A DNA stretch of 64,000 bases from Acanthornis magna (lineage: Eukaryota > Chordata > Aves > Passeriformes > Acanthizidae). The translations under genes and the position numbers were made by a program. Where the stretch lies: assembly GCA_036785705.1 (NCBI GenBank), contig JAWUZG010000029.1:12353501-12417500 (forward strand), read 5' to 3'. The notes under the pieces are model-generated. The model made no database searches. It was not told where the DNA came from and was given only the letters and a program-made list of their open reading frames with translations. Below are positions 1 to 13,598 of this stretch, piece by piece. Position 1 is the stretch's first letter; the number at the start of each line of letters is the position of its first letter.

Positions 1-1830
1 GTTACTTATTTGCAGAAGCATCCCAATTTCTTGTGGTTTTAAAATTTGTTTTGTTTTATTCCCCTCCACCTTTTTTTTTTCTCCTTTCTACTCATCAGCT
101 CTTTCTGATAGGTGCCAGCCAATATCTGGGCTGTGCACAGCTCCTGCCACGTTTCTACCTCCCAGGGGAACCACATGGTGACACACAGCAAATAACACTG
201 TTATGCAGCCTGAACTTTGGGTGGAAACTTGGTCTAGAAGAAGAAAGGAAATAGTCAGATTTTAGGATCTACAGATATTTGGGCCCCTGGCTTTCAAAGG
301 CAGCTCTTTGGTTTTGATTTTTGAGCATGCCATACCCTTTCTGACCCACACCTTCAAAAAGCACAGAGCTCCCAACTGCTAGAAAATCATGCTTCTGCAC
401 AGCAGCCTGAGCTCTGTGCACAAACACTTTGACAGCTTCAACATCAGATGTTATTTTTAAAAATCTTTATCTTCATGTGGTCGTGTACCACATACCAGAA
501 AGGAGATTCATGTGGTCAGAACGGAGTGAGCTCCATTGAAGCCCATGGATAGGTCTGAGCAAGGGGGTTAATCTCACCTTTTCTCCTTTCCCTGCAGCAA
601 ACATACCTCTGCCAGTAGCTGCTGTTTAAAAGCTGCATCCCAGGCTTTCCCACATGGGAGACACACAGGCCAGTTCAATTGTTTAATTAAAATGGCTTTT
701 ATGACCAAATGGTTTGTGGTAGGTTTGGGTTTTGGGTTTTTTAATTTCTTCTTTGTTTTAAAGGGTCACTTTGCACACAAGGAAAACATTTTGAAAGGTT
801 TCAAATAAACTCTAGTTGAAGCCATATGGGAAATGTTAAATGACATGTCAAAATATCACTCCTGTTCACTTAAGCAAAGCCAGTTTGTGCTTTAATTTCC
901 TTTATGCTTTAAACCTCTTTCATGATCAGTTTTCCTCGGTGTCCAGACCCTTCTACATTTTGACTGCATTTCATATTAACTGCAAAATACTACAGGACAA
1001 GATCATGGGTTGCCCTCTGCTCTGTTATACGCTGTTTTGTCATTCAGTTCTCAGATAACCAAATATCTATGAACTGTAAGCACTACATTTTAAAAACAGT
1101 TTGCAAAAAAAGTCAGTGACAGGACACAGCTGGTTGTAATTTAATGACTACAGAGAATTAAGAATAGAAACAATTTCAGAATGCACCAAAATAGCTAGAA
1201 ATATAAGACCCTTGGCTGACTTAAAGCCTAGCAGTCTCTGTGTGACTGTGTGAGGGGGACGAATAGAGCAGGTCTCTAAGATCCTTTAATGCCAACAAGC
1301 AATTGGCAGCCACGATTTAACCTGCTGATGCAAAGTCCTCTTGCCTTTGCCTTTTATCCTGGCTTTTAAGATAGATCTACCCAAGACCTGGCTCACATAT
1401 GCTCTACTCCGAGCTTATTTCCTGTAGGGTTTTATTACTGTCAGTTGTTGTTGCTGCTGCTTCAGAGGCAAATTCAGATATTAAACGCAGTTGGGTTTAG
1501 CTTTGAAGAAGAACAAAGCTCTATGCAGATGTTTGACAGGAAAGAGATTCTTGGATTCCTAACAATTTTCATTTCTGATGGCTAAGGAAGTTTGTGAACA
1601 AATATGAATAGTGGAAATAGAATACACAAGGGACAGAAAACCACAGGACAATTCCCTTGGTACTCAAGACTGATATGTACACATCTCTTTTTTGATTTAA
1701 GTTTTTTCACTAATAAATTCATTTAATATTTCAAATTCCATACAAAATACTTCACAAATATCAGACTTTGAATATGGAATCTATCTCAGTACTTTCCTTG
1801 TTGTTTGCACACATGACTTTTTCCAAGAGC

Positions 1831-1906
1831 ACAAAAACAAAAAAACCAAACCAAACCAAACAAACAAACAAACAAACAACAACAATAAAAACCAAAAAAA
1901 TAAAAA
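1831..1906. repeat. A-rich (CAAA)n/(CCAAA)n tract
   Basis: AAACC repeats pass into AAAC repeats and then an A-rich stretch. No retroelement body is recognisable before it. Confidence 0.85.
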
Positions 1907-4084
1907 GAGCTAAAACAACCTAAACAACTCCCAAACCCCAAATCCTTTCCTAACAAGTAATGAACTTCAGCCTTTCTAGCCTTTAGCTGTACATGTTTTG
2001 AGTATCAGCCTCTTAGGACAGTATGGTACTCCCTTCAAAAATTCCTTACTTAGCTCTGGAACACACTTCCTACCGGTCACAGCTGACAGGAATAAGGGTG
2101 TAAAGCCCTGTCTCCTCCACTGCACTACATTTGCCCCAGAGGAGTGCAAGTAGCCACATAAATTTCCAGGGTACAGTATCAAAATGGGACTCCAGGGACT
2201 GCAAAGTTAGTTTGGTTTGTGTGAACGGGTCAGAGTCACCATCCTAATCTGGCAGTCCCTGGCTGTAAACATGTGCAAAGACACAGCCCAGGGACAGCTA
2301 CACATCAGTGTATGCAGGCTACACAAGGAAAAGCATTTGGTGACTAGACTTTTTTTTCTGATATTTTGAAAATATCACTTTTACAGCCAGATTTGTTTTG
2401 TTCTCGTAACCTTGAGTACCTCCTGTACATCTTTCCTCAGCTACCCAAATCAGGAGTGAATTAGGACAAACCATGGTGCTGATTTCCTGTGTAAGAGAGA
2501 GTGGGACAGGTAAGAAATGTGTCAGGGCTCCCTCATTTGTGAAGAATTCTAGAATGTTCTCTGGCCTTACCCATGGATCGAGGTGAGCAGCTCCAGGGCA
2601 AACCACTTCCACATCAAGTTGAAAAAGGGACAAGTTGCTAGGGCTGGATGCTGGGCCAGAGACACAAAAGTTTGTAATAAGTATCTTATGGGCCCGAAAC
2701 CCAAAAGGAAAAACACCAGTGGAAGTTAGCAACAACAACAAAAAAAATCTTCTACTTTACTGACATTTATTTCATGAAAAACTGTGCATCGCACAGTTGT
2801 GCAAAAAAATAGGAGGTTTTTTAATATATATAAAAACCTGATCTATAAGCAGTTTTACAGCAGAACAAATGCTTTATGGCACTTGTTCCTCAATGTTTTG
2901 TTCTGATGATGTCAGCGCCACCATGGTGCCCAGCAGACTCTGTTAGATTAGAATAAAATTTTGCTTTTCTCAGAAGAGCTGCTGGCTAGGATGACCACCT
3001 TGGTTTTTTCCCTTTCAGATAATTTTTGAAGTCTGTTTGTACCCAGGATGTATTTATCGCCCCCTCTAACTGTTTGAAGCCTGCAACTTACAAACTAAAG
3101 TGACATTTTTGCCTGTATAGAAACCATCCTCTTGTGGTTCTTTGTGAAGCTCAGCGGAAGACATGCCTAGAGATGGCCAGGCAGCAAGGGAGGCATCCCA
3201 AGGGGGCCCAAGAGGAGGCCAGGTTGTGCTGTGTGTGAAATTAGTCTGGGGAGAGCAGGTGAATATGGATAATAACGAGGAGAGCAGTGAAAGGGAAAGA
3301 AAAAGAAGGTAAGAGAGACAACAAGGAGAATTAGATTGAAAGTAAGATTAAGTCATACTGAAGAAACAGATGGAGGTGAAAACCAGCAGGGCCAGGACTG
3401 AAAATACCGAGCAAAAAAATGCAGACAGACCTCTGAATATTTAGAAGGCTCATTATAACAAGTGATCAATTAATGTACAGAAGCAAACTCTCACCTCCTG
3501 AACCCTGGTCCATGGCTAGACTATCAATAAATCTGATGGAATTTTTATTGGTTTCAATTATATTAATCTTTCTAGTTAAAAAAAGCATCCAACATTGTCT
3601 TTCACCTTTACACTTCTGAAGTGTTGCTGCTTTGGGATTAATAGATGAACTTCTGGAAGAAGAACTCCTGGGCTCCTAAAAGAGGAGTTTTGGACTTCTA
3701 ATTTTGTCATGGGCTTTTGGAAATAGTTGCAGCTACGCAGCTTGTAGCACAGCTACAGCTCTGCATTTTTCAGGAGGTTAAGGCCTGGCATAGCTCTGGA
3801 GCATGGCCAATGAACAGCCACCAGTGGGGATTCTTGTCCTACAGTCTTTGACCTATGGCCAGAGCAGGAGTGACAGTGTCAGAGGGGTGTTTAATCTTTA
3901 CACCTTCTGAAATTTGCAAAGGTAGACCCTCTATTCTAGAAAGCAATTGTCCTCTGAGTTCCTGTTGTTCTCAGTGACAAACTTTCAAAGGGGTCTAAAG
4001 ATATCTGAATAGAATTTTTAAAGTGTGTGACTGGGCTATTTATATATAAAACATCAGTGAGGTTTCTTAATCCACTGTTGCCCC

Positions 4085-4160
4085 CAGAGCGGGGTCCCTG
4101 TTGAGCTAGGCAATTTTCAGCTATGTGATATTGTTCATGCTCTCAAGAACTTAGGTCTCT
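4085..4160 (-). mobile_element. Possible ancient LINE/SINE 3' fragment
   Basis: GGGGTCCCTGTTGAGCTAGG and, about 40 bases on, CTCTCAAGAACTTAGGTCT resemble the inverted 'AGACTGTAAGCTCTT...GGGGCAGGGAC...CCTAGCAC' element tail common in reptile and mammal genomes. The match is short and diverged. Confidence 0.35.
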
Positions 4161-6280
4161 ATAAAGAGGAGAAAATTAAGAAAGGTTCTTTTGGCTATCA
4201 GATTTCTTGTCCCAAAGAGAAGACTAAGCTCCAGTTCATCTCCCTGAGCCCTACAGGAGACAACAGCAGTGCCATCTGTAACAAATCCAGCTATCCTCCC
4301 TCTCACATTTCTCTCGTGCACATTTCTAGTCCAACTGAAGCCTCCCAGAAGGAGGCTACATCTTGCCCAGGGTAGAAGGAGAATCTGGGGGGACCACCAG
4401 AGACGGTGCAAGGCATTAACCGAAAATGTAGTGCTGATATTTACTGGGCAGGGGTGTAAATGTGCATGGGGGAGGCAAAGCCCTTGCAGAGGCCCACGAA
4501 CAGCCCCTGCAGTGATGGTCTTTGGCCTCCCAAGCCCTGTTGAGCAATGCTGAGGCTAATGCATGGTGCTCTCAAGTCATATTGCCTGCATGGTAGGAGA
4601 CAGTGCTATGGCAGGATGCTTCTGTAAGGAGCTGAGATTACAGGGTGGTAAAATAGGGCATAAAAAGACACATTATGCTAAAGTGCATGGAACAAAGTGC
4701 TGCAATGAGGCAATGGCCCATAAAAATAATGTCATTTGCCAGTCCAGAGTCATTTCCAGGGCTGTAAAATTATTCGCTGGAAAGAGTCAGAGTGGGCTGC
4801 TGGCTCAGAGCAGTTCCTGCGCTGGGCTGGCAAGCCATCCTCAGCTCTCACCAGTGCGGCAAAGGCAATTGCTGTCAGCCCCTGCTTTGGCTGGAGGCTG
4901 TGGGCCTGGGAAGCAAGCCTGGCAAACAGGAAGAAAAGCAACAGGCAGCTTTTAGGTATTTGGACTAGTCTTAATTTTTCAAGGTGAGATTTTTCTTTTC
5001 CTAGAAATTCCTTAAGATGCTGATTTCTCCTGCTGGATACTACAAAAGTGCAGTCATACTGTTTTTCTCCTTCCTCAAGAGTGGAAAAGAAAACATTCTC
5101 TCTTGTTTTCCTCAATGAAACTGAAACAATACAGCCTTGTTTGCCTTTGTTTTGATAGCTCCCATGTTGATGCACCAGCATCTCCACTTGTGCCAGCACA
5201 GCTGTGGGAATACACATAATCCCTCTCTCTCCACTGATCGGTGCGTTCTTCGCAAGCAGAACTCAAAACAATGTAGGCCCTATACTAACAATGGTATTTG
5301 TGTACAAATACAAGACAAGAGCCAGAAGAGGGGAGAGCAGAATGACAAAGTTGCTCTTGCACAGCAATGGCTACCCGTTAGTTTGAAAAGTTACCCCTCT
5401 TCCCCGGATAACACCACATAAATTCAGACCATAAATTATTTGTGAATTTATTTTATTTTGAGTATTAAAATCAAATACCCAAAGATGGATGGGGAGGAGA
5501 AAAAGGAAAAAAGGAATCAGGATATGAATGCAATCATTCTTATTTATGCAGGAAAGTACAGCTTTGTGGATTTCCCCCATCTGTTCTGTTATATAGAACC
5601 AAATTGGAGTTAAATGTGCTTTTAGAATAAATCATTATGGGCTAAATTGAACATGATTTAAAGGGAAAATAAAGCCATATGTGTTACATTAATTTCTCAT
5701 TTTTCCTCCGTCCCACTTCCACTTGGTTGGATACATGTCATGCTCTGTTCCTAGATGGTGTCACTGATGCTGACAGTAGAAGGTGACACTTACATTTTCC
5801 AAAGTGGGCTCAGTCTTTCAGCTGTCTTTCTAAGAGCAGTGGGAGTGTCCATGGCTCTCAGAGTTTACAAAGGACATTCTTATTTAAACTGCTGCAAATA
5901 GGGAGGAAAATATGAATAAGTCAATCAAAACACAGCAGAGTAGCACCCAGAGCAGAGGGTGAGAAAAGGTGTGAGACTAAAGGAAATTAAGACCTTCCCG
6001 TCCCTGCATGGGACATCATTAGATGGAGGCAGATGGAAAGGGGTGTTGTACTGAACCTGCAGTGTCAGAGGTGCACTTCACCCACTGCAAACTACAGGTT
6101 AGACTTGCTGAAGGCACAGTGGTAAGGGCGAGCAGTGTACCTGGAGGAACATTTTCTGCTGGAAAATTTCTCAACTGAAGAACAACAAGCTTTTCAGGAA
6201 AGATTAAAACAGCAGGAAAAGTCACTACAGACTCTGCTGCTGCATGTTTATTGGTGAATAAATATGATGTGGAATCCTGT

Positions 6281-6285
6281 TATGG
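6281..6285. repeat. Target-site duplication TATGG, left copy
   Basis: TATGG lies directly before the TG end of the solo LTR and is repeated exactly at 7679-7683 directly after its CA end. Confidence 0.85.
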
Positions 6286-7678
6286 TGTCGTGGGTTTGAC
6301 CCTGGCTAAATGCCAGGCACCTACGACGTTTGCTCTCTATGCTCTCTCCTGCTGCAGCTATGCAGAGGAGAGGGAAAATTAACACAAAACACTGGACTTA
6401 TGAGTTGAGATAAGACCACTGATAAGGGGACGCACAAGATTCAGGGCAAAAGCAGGTGGGAAAACTTAAAGTTGCAAAAAAAAAAGTGATTTATTAGTCT
6501 AACAGAGTCGGAGGATAAATCAGAGGTAAAAATAAGCTCTCAAGACACCGTTTCTTTGCTGACCCCCCTTCCCTCTTAAGGCACCGTTTCCCAGCTCACC
6601 CCCTCCCACCTTTCTAACTAACCAACAACTCCCAGGCAGGGGCAGGGTGTGGGTTTTTTTTTCCTTAAGTCAGTCCATCACAATTCTTCTACTACAGACA
6701 CTGTTTCTCTATTCGCCCCCTCCTTCTATTCAACCAGCAGATCCGGGCTGGGGCAAGATATGTGGCTTTTCTTAGTCAGTCCAACGCCACAATTCCTCTG
6801 CTACAAACGCTGTTTCACTGCTCACCCCTCTCCCTATTAAGGCCACTTCTCAGCTCACCCCCTCCCTCCTTCCTTCTAACCAACAGCTCCGGGGTGGGGG
6901 CAGGGTATGAGGGTTTCCTTTGGTCAGAGTCAGTCCATCAGGGGAAAAGAATCCTCTACTTAGCCATGGGGGTCCCTCCCACGAGAGACAGTCCTCTGCG
7001 AACTTCTTTGGCGTGGGTCCAATCTCACGAGCAGCCCCGCCCGATTGCTGCTGTCCGAGATTCTCTCCAGGCTGCAGATTTCCAAGCCAAGGTCAGGCTG
7101 TTTCCATCCCGGGAGCAAGGCCTTTCTCTCTCCTGCAAGGCCTTTGCAATTCTCAGTCTCTGGGACTCCCACTGGATCACAGTTTCCTGCAGGCCTCCAC
7201 CTGCTCCTCTGGCGTGGGCACCTCCCCACAGGCTGTGGGTGGTTCTCTGCACCCCCTGGACTCCATGGGCTGCAGGGGGACCACCTGCTCCCCCATGCTC
7301 TTCACCACGGCTGGCAGAGGGTTTTCAGCTCTGGCGCCTGGAGCATCTCCTCCCCCACCTTCTCCACTGACCTTGGTGCCTCCATGTTGTTCTCCCTCAC
7401 ATATTTTTACCTCCTCCTCCTCCTTCCCTGGCTACAAAGAAGTGCGTGCGCACCTTGTTTTGATTTCTTCTTAAATATGTTTTCACAGAGGTGTAACTAA
7501 CATCTCTAATTGGCCCAGGTTTGGCCAGCAGCATGTCCATCATCTTCAGAGCCATCAGAGACTGGCTCTGCTGGACATGGTGGAGAAATTTCCAGAATCT
7601 TTACTCAGGACATGCAGGAGCCATCTTTGTACCCCACCCTATCCACTGGCAAAAACTGGGCCAGGCAAAACTACCACA
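6286..7678 (-). mobile_element. Solo LTR of an endogenous retrovirus (passerine ERVL-type), 1393 bp
   Basis: The element begins TGTCGTGGGTTTGACCC and ends CTACCACA, giving the usual TG...CA ends. A perfect 5-bp target-site duplication, TATGG, flanks it at 6281-6285 and 7679-7683. Its interior shares long stretches with the element at 47928-48994: the TGCCAGGCACC start, the runs of clustered C and T, the series of 'ggctgcag' and 'gggtcc' modules, and the ACTGACCTTGGTG and ACATATTTT/ACATATTCT blocks. A TTTATT at 6490-6495 is a poly(A) signal on the minus strand about 200 bp from the 6286 end, so the LTR is probably in minus orientation. No gag, pol or env lies beside it, so it is a solo LTR. 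The 5-bp duplication fits ERVL. The 202- and 184-codon open frames inside it are compositional by-products. Confidence 0.85.
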
Positions 7679-7683
7679 TATGG
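7679..7683. repeat. Target-site duplication TATGG, right copy
   Basis: Exact partner of 6281-6285. The pair fixes the LTR boundaries to the base. Confidence 0.85.
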
Positions 7684-10600
7684 CTCTTTTGCAGAATGCT
7701 CAGGCAATTTTTAAGCCATGGTATTTTCCAAAATGAACAGGATAAGTGCTTGAGCTAAATTTCCCCCTCTTTTTGCATCCTAACTCCCGCTACATAAAGA
7801 CACATCCTGAAGATATATTTTTTGATGTTTCTTGGAAAAAATTATTTGTATTGATTATATTTCCTCTGGATGCTGATATACCTGGGGTTTATATCTGTTT
7901 GAAGATCATGAGCAGAAAAGAAGAAATAGTCATGTTTACAGAGTACACAAAGACATTGTTTTGCATTTGAATGAGGGATGACAGAAAACAGCTCTCTCTG
8001 TTTTCTTCTAGCTGCAGTGAGCTCTTGAATATTATGTTACTTTCACTGCTTTTGTCTCCTATGTCCTTGAACTCTTTTCCTCTTATGTCCTGTAGAAAGG
8101 CTGAGAGAAACCATGTCTCTGACTCGAAGGTTTATACCCACAGCTCTATCAGCCACACTGTGAAGCAGAGATCACTCAACTGTCTTTCACCTAACTTGCT
8201 TCAGGACTGCCAGCAGTCTGACTGCCACAGGCTCTGGAGAAGTGACTGGCTATGTATGAAGATACCCACAGCTGTTTCCAGTCCCATTTCGACTTATTTT
8301 TCCAAAATGCATCTGAATTTCAGATGAACATTTGTTTTGGTCCTCCAAAATCAGCTGCTTCTATAATGCACCTGTCTGTCCTATTTAGATCACTGCCACT
8401 GGTGGCTGGTCACTGAGGGGTGAAGGCAAAACAGAAATTTTACATGGAAGGTGTCTGGAGACAGAGTGCTGGATGGATAGGTAGGTGGGCAAAGCATCAT
8501 ATAGAGGGGGAGCATTTGACATTTTGCCAGGATTTTCTAACAAGGATCTTGCTGTTCTGTGTGGTTGTGCCCTGACAGCTTGGAGAAACTACCTGTAAAT
8601 TGTCCTTTTGCTCGGATTGTGGGTTTGTCTTGTGGGTCCCCATCCTTTATTTGGCACTGCCTCCTGCTTGTTCACTAATTTTACATCTCTCCATGGACTC
8701 AGAGAGAACATTTCCCACCAAGTAACTTGCATGAAATAGGCAATTTTGCATGTTACAGTATTTTTTACTGTTAGTTGGCTACTTTTAGCTTTTGGCCACA
8801 TACTCACTGATAAATGAAGCTGGTGCTAACCATTTTTTTCTTGGCTCAGATTCCACTGAGCAAAATATAATTTACTATGGAAAAACACCACTGTATGAAA
8901 TCCCACAGTGCATTGGATCTATTTGTTCCTAAACAATTTCCCAATCCAAAATTGTGCAAATACACAGAGTTCTACCAGTCAGTATAGCAGCTCCATGAGC
9001 TTAACACAAACACAAGCACCCAGTGCAGCATTAGACACTGGTGGCAAAGGTGAACTCTTTGGTCTGCCAGCTCCCAGCCTCTCTTCCATCATTGCTCATG
9101 AGCAAATGAGGTGCACTAACGCTCTGATTGGGTTCATGCACCTGCTGTTGATGGTATTAGTGAGGCTGGATTGTAGAACTCATCTGTCTGGGTGCAGATA
9201 ATTCACAGCCTCTTAACCCCACAGACTATTGAATGCCTCACAGGGGCTTCCACTGAGCACAGCTGGCAGGGGAGAAACTTCCTCACACTGCTGATCATGC
9301 TTTCCCCCTGACAGGGAAAGTACCCCCATTATCTTGAGAAAAGACCTTATTTTTTTTATAATGTTCGATGTACTCCTTCTGTAACACGGGATGGAGCTAT
9401 TTGAAGTGACTGACCCAGCACGTTGCAGGAATTCCTTCTGAGCTGGGGTGGATGAAGGGCCATCAGAGGTGTCAGAAAGCCATCTTGTTCTCTGGCTCCA
9501 GAGCAGATGTTCAGCAAGTGGAGTTAAGGAGGGTGCATTTCTTCATCTCACCCACAGGCGGGCATGGCCATATGGCTAAATACTCTCAAACTTCCTCGCC
9601 CTTCTCCCCTGTTCAGCTGGATACTCTGGTTCATAAATGCTGTACCACTGCATGGATAGCTCTTTCTGGACTTTCTATCCTTCTCATAAATCACTGCCTC
9701 AATTTTGCTGTGGAATAGGAATCCCCGAAGTTGTGAGCAGACAGGAGCTGACGGAGGAGGGATGTGGTTGCAGGGGAAAGGTGCTTCTGAGGAGAGGTGA
9801 GGGTGAGCCCACGGAGAAAGTGATACATCACCTGTGGCCTGCCACCTCATATAACAACGGTATGATTTGCTAGGAGAGGCACAGAGGAGAGCAAAGAAGT
9901 CGTAAAATTCTCATTACAGAAACAAATGTTCTCCTTCTCTGTGGCTGTGATAGTGTCCAAAGCAAAAACACAGTAAAGATTATCTGCTCAAATATGGATG
10001 CGGCAATGCTTAGGCAGTTCTGTAAGGGGAATGCATAAATAGATTCACAGAAAAATAAAAGTGAGGCAGTTCAGTCTTTCTCTCCATCAGTATCCAGTGG
10101 AAAGCAAAATATGATCAGGACTAGTAGGCTTGATACCCAGTCTGTATTCTCAAATATCTCACTTTTCTGCTGCATACTATTTTCTGTGGCAATCGGGTCA
10201 GTGCTGGAGATTTAGCTACCTCAAATTAGACACAAACATAGCGATGACCTACTTTCCAAAGATATAAGGTGCTTGCAGCTCCCAATAGATCTGTGTGAAC
10301 TTGCTCCTTTTTGGAAACAAAACCTCATGCTTCTTTACAATCACATGTGAAAATATAGTTGCAGCTGTTTAACTAGGCCATGATATTTTCTCCCAGGTAA
10401 AGTCCACAAAGCCAGGCTTCCATCATTAGTTTTATGAAATCTCTGGGTTTCAGCTACTGCTTGCCTAGAACTGGGACTACTGCGAGTAACTCATACCCAC
10501 TGCTGTTTGGTTCAGTGATTGAAATGCAATACGTAAAACACAAGCCATCAGGGCTAGCGACAGATGAAGGATTGTACAGTAGAGATAGGAGGTTTGCTAT

Positions 10601-12785
10601 CCTCTTCTATCACTTGGAAACATGAGCTTTACCAACAAATCCTGGTTACTTTTCAACATCTAAATTTCACAGCACATCTGTTGTGTCTCTGCTAATGAAA
10701 CTTGCTTTTTTGAGAAATGTGCTCATGTCTGGGTCACTACTGCGGGTACATCTGTCATGTATAAAATAACTAATCGGAAGGGCTAAATTAAGAAAGTCTT
10801 CTCAGGCCATTGCTGCACATTCTCACAAACAATTCTTGATTTTCCTGATTCCGCTTACTATTGGAGTTGCAGTCAACTGAGAAGGAGGGTGGTAAAAATG
10901 GGAAGAGTTCTGCCCCTTGGTGAGAAACCAGTCTGTGGCATCCCAAATGTGACACTATAATGCTTGTATCACTTTCCTCTTGCTTCCTTGTTAGTTATTT
11001 TTTTCCAAGAGAAACCCCTAGAGGGACCACTTTGTTAAGCCATATCACAAATAACAGTACCTGAGGAGTATTTCTGCATTAGTGTATGGAAAATATCAAG
11101 CTAGAGAGTGAAGAGCTCTAAAGGGAAACTGATGGCGAACCACTGATATGGTCAAACAACAAAAGAAAAAGACCATGATTAGATCTGGTGAACAAGTATC
11201 TTGCCTCTATATTGAGACATAATTCTCTGTTGGTTCCTTTCTAATGGTTGTGGTTAAGCATCTGGAATGGAAACAGATATCCTTAAGACAGCACAGTGTC
11301 AAGCTTCAAGATACAGTCGTGTCTGTGCCCTTCCTACTGTGCATCTTCCAACATTTCTACTTAGTTATATGAGCAGAGATTTATGCACCATTGATTCTTT
11401 CTTACAGCTGACACGGCCAAAGAGAACGGCAATGGGGAAATTAAATGTAAAATGTTACCTTGACTGCATCTTTAAAAGAATCACTCCACTAACAGTACCA
11501 AATTAACTCCTGCAAAAATCGTAACTCAAAGCCCCTTGGGCATGCATAACATTTTGTATCACAGTATGCCATGGTAACTTTCATGTCTTATTGTATACAT
11601 GTACTGCCACTGAAATATAGTTGCTGAGGGAACCATAACCTTGTATTATCCTGACTTATTTCAGCATGCCAAGCCCCAGCCACAGGACTGCTAGTGCATG
11701 GGCTTTCCGATATATAGTGAAAGGAATATGCCCTTGCTACTTTTTATTGGCCAAGCCTTATGCTTGTAGTAGAGTTGTCTTGTGGGGCAGCAAAAAAAGA
11801 CAGCAGACTGAGACAGAGGAATTCAGATTGCAAACACTCCATAAATGCCTGCACTTTAGATTTGGACATATCATGGTTGTTTTACAATATTGATTTTAAA
11901 TATCAACATTGTCAATATGTTGCAGCTGGTAAGTACAGTTAAAGAATAGATTCTTGCTGTCAAATGTACCAAACCTCTCATAATAAATGCTGACTGACAG
12001 TTCAATTCTCATTGTGTGGCTGGAGAACAACTAGTGATAATTGCAGTAGTAACTGTTATTGTCAGACTGTGTGGTTACTGTTTAAGCTGCCTTGCTAACT
12101 GCAATTGCTTCAGCAAATAGCTTCTGGCCTCCAGATCAGGTGGAGCAGATGTGTCCTTCAGAGCAGGCAGCACTGTCCACATGGGTATAATTTACCACTT
12201 GATAAAGACCATGCAGCTCCTCGGGCCCTATATGATACCCCTGTAACTCTAAAGCACATTTATTGTTTTGGTTCTAGAGTTCTCTTCCAGTTGAAGTGTC
12301 TCTAAGAATATGAGGGCTGTGCTGTTATTTACCAAAGGGGAGAATTTTACAGCATGAAACTCAGGTTGGCTACTGCTTATCTCCGAGAAGTTTGCTGGGA
12401 TAGACTTGGGGCACTGTAAAAAAGCAGAGAGTCAATTCTAGCATGAAATTTTCTATGCTGCCTTATAGGAGATGTCCCCAGGGAAATGTATCCTCAGCAC
12501 AGCTCATTCAATTTTGAATAGGACTAATCAAGGTGAAACATCGAGGTGAGCAAGCAGTTGGATAGTGTGGCATGTCAAGGGAGGGGGTCCTAGGGGTGGC
12601 TGAAGGTGTTTCTGGTGCCTGTAGCCTAGCCTAAAAAAGGGCCTGTGCTTGGTGTCAGAGAAAGAAGCAGCTCTTTGTACTTGTGCCTTCTCATGAATCC
12701 CAGGGGCCACCCAGATGGAAAGCAGCTTGCCAGAAAATCATGTGAGAGTCCCAGTGTACTGCTGAAAGACTGCCCTGGAAGTAGT

Positions 12786-12789
<4 letters not shown>
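7684..12789. other. Non-coding unique sequence
   Basis: AT-rich single-copy DNA with short random open frames only (at most 118 codons). No repeat family, RNA gene or exon recognised. Confidence 0.6.
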
Positions 12790-12854
<65 letters not shown>

Positions 12855-12950
12855 TACATACATACATATATATATATATACACATATATATATATATATG
12901 GGAGGGTGTGTGTGTGTGTGTATGTGTGTGTAATATGTATATATATATAT
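12790..12950. repeat. Compound TA / CATA / TG microsatellite, about 160 bp
   Basis: An uninterrupted (AT)n run occupies 12790-12846 (57 bases). It is followed by CA and CATA units, two more TA blocks, a TG/TATG block (12905-12931) and a final TA run to 12950. The right-hand TG block and the left-hand CA block are mutually complementary, so a large cruciform is possible. Open frames of 103 and 112 codons across it are artefacts. Confidence 0.95.
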
Positions 12951-13568
12951 TCTTGAAACATTTGATTTTTTTACATGCTGTACAGTGCCCTGTATGAATA
13001 TAGTATTGCCTGCTCAGTGGGAAACTCAACTGTCTAGCAATGGATGAATAATGCAGTGAAGAAAATGGGTTTGTTCATCTACCTTTCCTCTGTGTGCTAG
13101 AAAGACTCTCATGTCTAGTGGTTGTTCACTGGCAAATTCTCAATAAAGTCTCCTGCGCCTCACAGTATGCAAAAAAATAGATTCCTCCCACCAAAACAAA
13201 ATAATCCCTCCCCTGTATTAACCATCTAAAGCCAAAATACAGAGGAAAATAAGTCTCTGCTATTTAAGACACATGAATGTACAAGATCCTGTGACTCCCA
13301 GAAAAAAACAGAACCTGGAATTTAAAGTAGCTTCCCCACTACTTTTGGTTTTCTCTCATATTTCACCCCATCAATTTGTTTAACATGTAATTCCTTAGTT
13401 TCCATTAATTTGAACTTATTCTTCACTTTGTGGGAATGAACATAAGCAGCTCTGACACATGTGCTTGGTAAGGGTGTAGTTTCATTGGAGTGAAATCATC
13501 TAATTAAGATTAGAGTGGCTTTGGTTTTACTTGAAATGACTGCAAAATTATCTGAATGAAAAACTTAT

Positions 13569-13598
13569 AGAAAACAATCATTTTTTTGATTGTTTTCT
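13569..13598. repeat. Perfect 12-bp inverted repeat, T6 loop
   Basis: AGAAAACAATCA (13569-13580) and TGATTGTTTTCT (13587-13598) are exact reverse complements separated by six T residues. Folding as RNA or cruciform is possible; no flanking gene suggests a role. Confidence 0.8.

Larger units (their letters stand above)
1..6280. other. Non-coding unique sequence
   Basis: No exon with recognisable protein content. The longest open frames (155 codons at 4750-5217 minus, 140 at 2319-2741 minus) have no familiar motifs and lack exon-like boundaries. Apart from the A-rich tract and the possible ancient repeat at 4085 I see nothing definite. Confidence 0.6.

Noticed and set aside
2319..2741. 140-codon minus-strand frame as a gene
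   Set aside because: No recognisable domain, no exon-like splice context and unremarkable length for AT-rich random sequence.
6762..7474. Overlapping 202- and 184-codon open frames on the plus strand
   Set aside because: Both fall inside the first solo LTR; LTRs of this family are non-coding and the two frames overlap in different phases.
12645..13029. Open frames of 103 and 112 codons
   Set aside because: Mostly Ile-Tyr and Thr-His runs read from the TA/CA microsatellite.
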